Shown here piece after piece: positions 5,830 through 7,074 of a DNA stretch of 7,074 nucleotides. Within the stretch, counting starts at the first letter, position 1, and every line of letters starts with the position of its first letter. Below the pieces are notes generated by a model. It was given only the letters and a program-made list of their open reading frames with translations. It had not been told where the DNA came from and did no database searches. Where the stretch lies: NCBI GenBank assembly GCA_031259345.1, contig JAIRLQ010000397.1:1-7074 (forward strand). Reading direction: 5' to 3'. This stretch comes from Treponema sp. Lineage in GTDB: Bacteria > Spirochaetota > Spirochaetia > Treponematales > Breznakiellaceae. A program made the position numbers and the translations under genes.

Positions 5830-7074
5830 AAAATTCAAACAGAGGCAGCTGAAGCCCCGCGCCGTCGGCATCGGAAAGAATGCGGCGTATACGGGCGGGA
5901 TCTTCGGGCCCGTCAATAAAACTGCCCCCGGCACTGATAAAATACCGCGCCCGCTTTAGGATTACCCCAAGCCGTAAAAGGCCGTCAAAGCCGAGCGTAC
6001 GGGATCTCCGCGTTTCTATGATACGCCGGCCCGTTTTCGCGCCTATGCCGGGCACGCGGAGCAGGGTATCATAGTCCGCGCGGTTTACCTCTACGGGGAA
6101 AAAATCCGGATGCCGAAGCGCCCAGGCGGTTTTTGGATCAATATGGGGATCAAGGAAGCGGCCGCGCCCGCCCGGGCCGTCGATGGGCCCGGACGCGCCG
6201 CCTGAGTCAAAGATTTCCCCCGGCTCAAACTGATAAAAGCGCAAAAGCCAGTCGGCCTGGTAAAGCCTGTGCTCCCTAACCAAAGGCGGGGCGCCGATTT
6301 CCGGCAGCCTGGGGTCGGCAATGCCCGCCCTGCCGTCCACCCCTACCGGGATAAACGCGGAATAATACACCCGGCGCAGGCGGAACTTGCGGTAAAGGGC
6401 GGCGGAAAGGTTGATAATGGAAAAATCGTCCTCCGGGCTTGCCCCTACAATAAGCTGCGTGCTTTGCCCCGCCGGCGCAAAGGCGGGAGTTTTTACTTTG
6501 CCCCCGGCGCTAAAGCGGACGCGGCGGGACTCCTCCTCGTTTTCCGCCGCCGCCTCGCATGTTTCTTTCATGGCCCCCAGAATTTCCCTTCCCGACTTCT
6601 GGGGCGCAAGGCTTTGAAGGCTCTTGTCCGTAGGGAGTTCAATGTTCGCCGAAAGCCTGTCCGCCCAAAGCCCCGCCTCGCGGATTAACTTTTCCCCGGT
6701 GCCGGGAATTATCTTTAAATGGATATACCCCCCGTACCCCGCGCCGCGGCGGAGTTTTTTTGCCACTTCGATAAGCTTTTCCATTACGATGTCCGGATCG
6801 GCAAAGATGCCGGAAGAAAGGAAAAGCCCCTCGATATAGTTGCGGCGGTAAAATTCGCCGGTTAACTCCACAAGCTCGTCTACGGTAAAAGACGAGCGGG
6901 GAGTATCCGCCGACACGCGGTTTACGCAGTACGCGCAGTCGTAGCGGCATACATTGGAAAAGAGCAGCTTTAAAAGCGAAACGCAGCGGCCGTCTTCGGT
7001 CCAGCTATGGCAGATGCCCCCCCTCTCCGCAGCGCCAAAACCGCCTTCGCCGCAGCGCCGTGCGGAACCCGATG
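5828..7074 (-). CDS. Putative DNA modification/repair radical SAM protein with helix-hairpin-helix (5' end beyond window)
   Basis: Partial at its N-terminus: the reading frame is open to the right edge, giving 414 visible residues, and probably about 20 are missing. The longest in-window start (GTG at 6916) would drop the iron-sulfur motif, so it is not the real start. Upstream of it the frame reads GGICHSWTEDGRCVSLLKLL and then CRYDCAYC (6926-6949), the CX3CX2C motif binding the [4Fe-4S] cluster and SAM. Then follow, numbered from the GTG at 6916, FYRRNYIEGLFLSSGIF (22-38), YIHLKIIPG (64-72) and RLSANIELPT (87-96), typical of this family (TIGR03916-like). NRADYDTLLRVPGIGAKTGRRIIETR (278-303) is a helix-hairpin-helix, a non-specific DNA-binding fold. 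The tail QLPLFEF (356-362) fits a sliding-clamp binding motif. Together with the downstream DUF4130 partner this indicates a DNA repair or base-modification role; the reaction is unknown. Confidence 0.9.
   Translation of the reverse strand, partial: SGSARRCGEGGFGAAERGGICHSWTEDGRCVSLLKLLFSNVCRYDCAYCVNRVSADTPRSSFTVDELVELTGEFYRRNYIEGLFLSSGIFADPDIVMEKLIEVAKKLRRGAGYGGYIHLKIIPGTGEKLIREAGLWADRLSANIELPTDKSLQSLAPQKSGREILGAMKETCEAAAENEEESRRVRFSAGGKVKTPAFAPAGQSTQLIVGASPEDDFSIINLSAALYRKFRLRRVYYSAFIPVGVDGRAGIADPRLPEIGAPPLVREHRLYQADWLLRFYQFEPGEIFDSGGASGPIDGPGGRGRFLDPHIDPKTAWALRHPDFFPVEVNRADYDTLLRVPGIGAKTGRRIIETRRSRTLGFDGLLRLGVILKRARYFISAGGSFIDGPEDPARIRRILSDADGAGLQLPLFEF

Overview
The window carries two converging gene groups and no RNA genes, mobile elements, CRISPR arrays or obvious repeats. 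Base and codon use look the same throughout (GC-rich by eye, many CTT/TTT/GCC/CCC codons), so nothing suggests a recently acquired island. The host is probably a spirochaete, most likely a Treponema-like gut lineage. The main reason is the first gene, which matches the architecture of the spiro-SPASM family, a radical SAM family characteristic of spirochaetes. The family assignments here come from recognising motifs by eye; no database search was possible.

The left and middle part (99-5141, + strand) is a tightly packed four-gene operon: (1) a spiro-SPASM protein, with a degenerate nucleotidyltransferase-like N-terminus followed by radical SAM and a short C-terminal SPASM/Twitch module; (2) a divergent GT-A type glycosyltransferase-like protein; (3) an SpsF-like cytidylyltransferase; (4) a fusion of an SpsG/PseG-like nucleotide-sugar enzyme with a class I SAM methyltransferase. 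Junctions are a 26-nt overlap, a 3-nt gap and a 4-nt GTGA overlap, so the four products are probably made together. SpsF and SpsG relatives act together in nonulosonic-acid-type sugar pathways, and treponemal flagellins are known to be glycosylated. A cassette that builds, methylates and attaches a surface or flagellar glycan is therefore the best inference. No sugar synthase, dehydratase or aminotransferase is present, so any precursor pathway must lie elsewhere.

The right part (5096-7074, - strand) is a two-gene operon read right to left: a radical SAM protein of the putative DNA modification/repair family with a C-terminal helix-hairpin-helix, whose start lies beyond the right edge, followed after 9 nt by a DUF4130/TIGR03915-type partner. 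This conserved pair has been predicted to act in DNA repair or base modification, but its chemistry is unknown to me. The radical SAM protein ends in QLPLF-EF, which fits the bacterial sliding-clamp binding consensus. The two groups meet tail to tail with a 46-bp coding overlap.

The strongest candidates for undescribed biology are the radical SAM/DUF4130 pair with its clamp-like tail and the spiro-SPASM glycan cassette.
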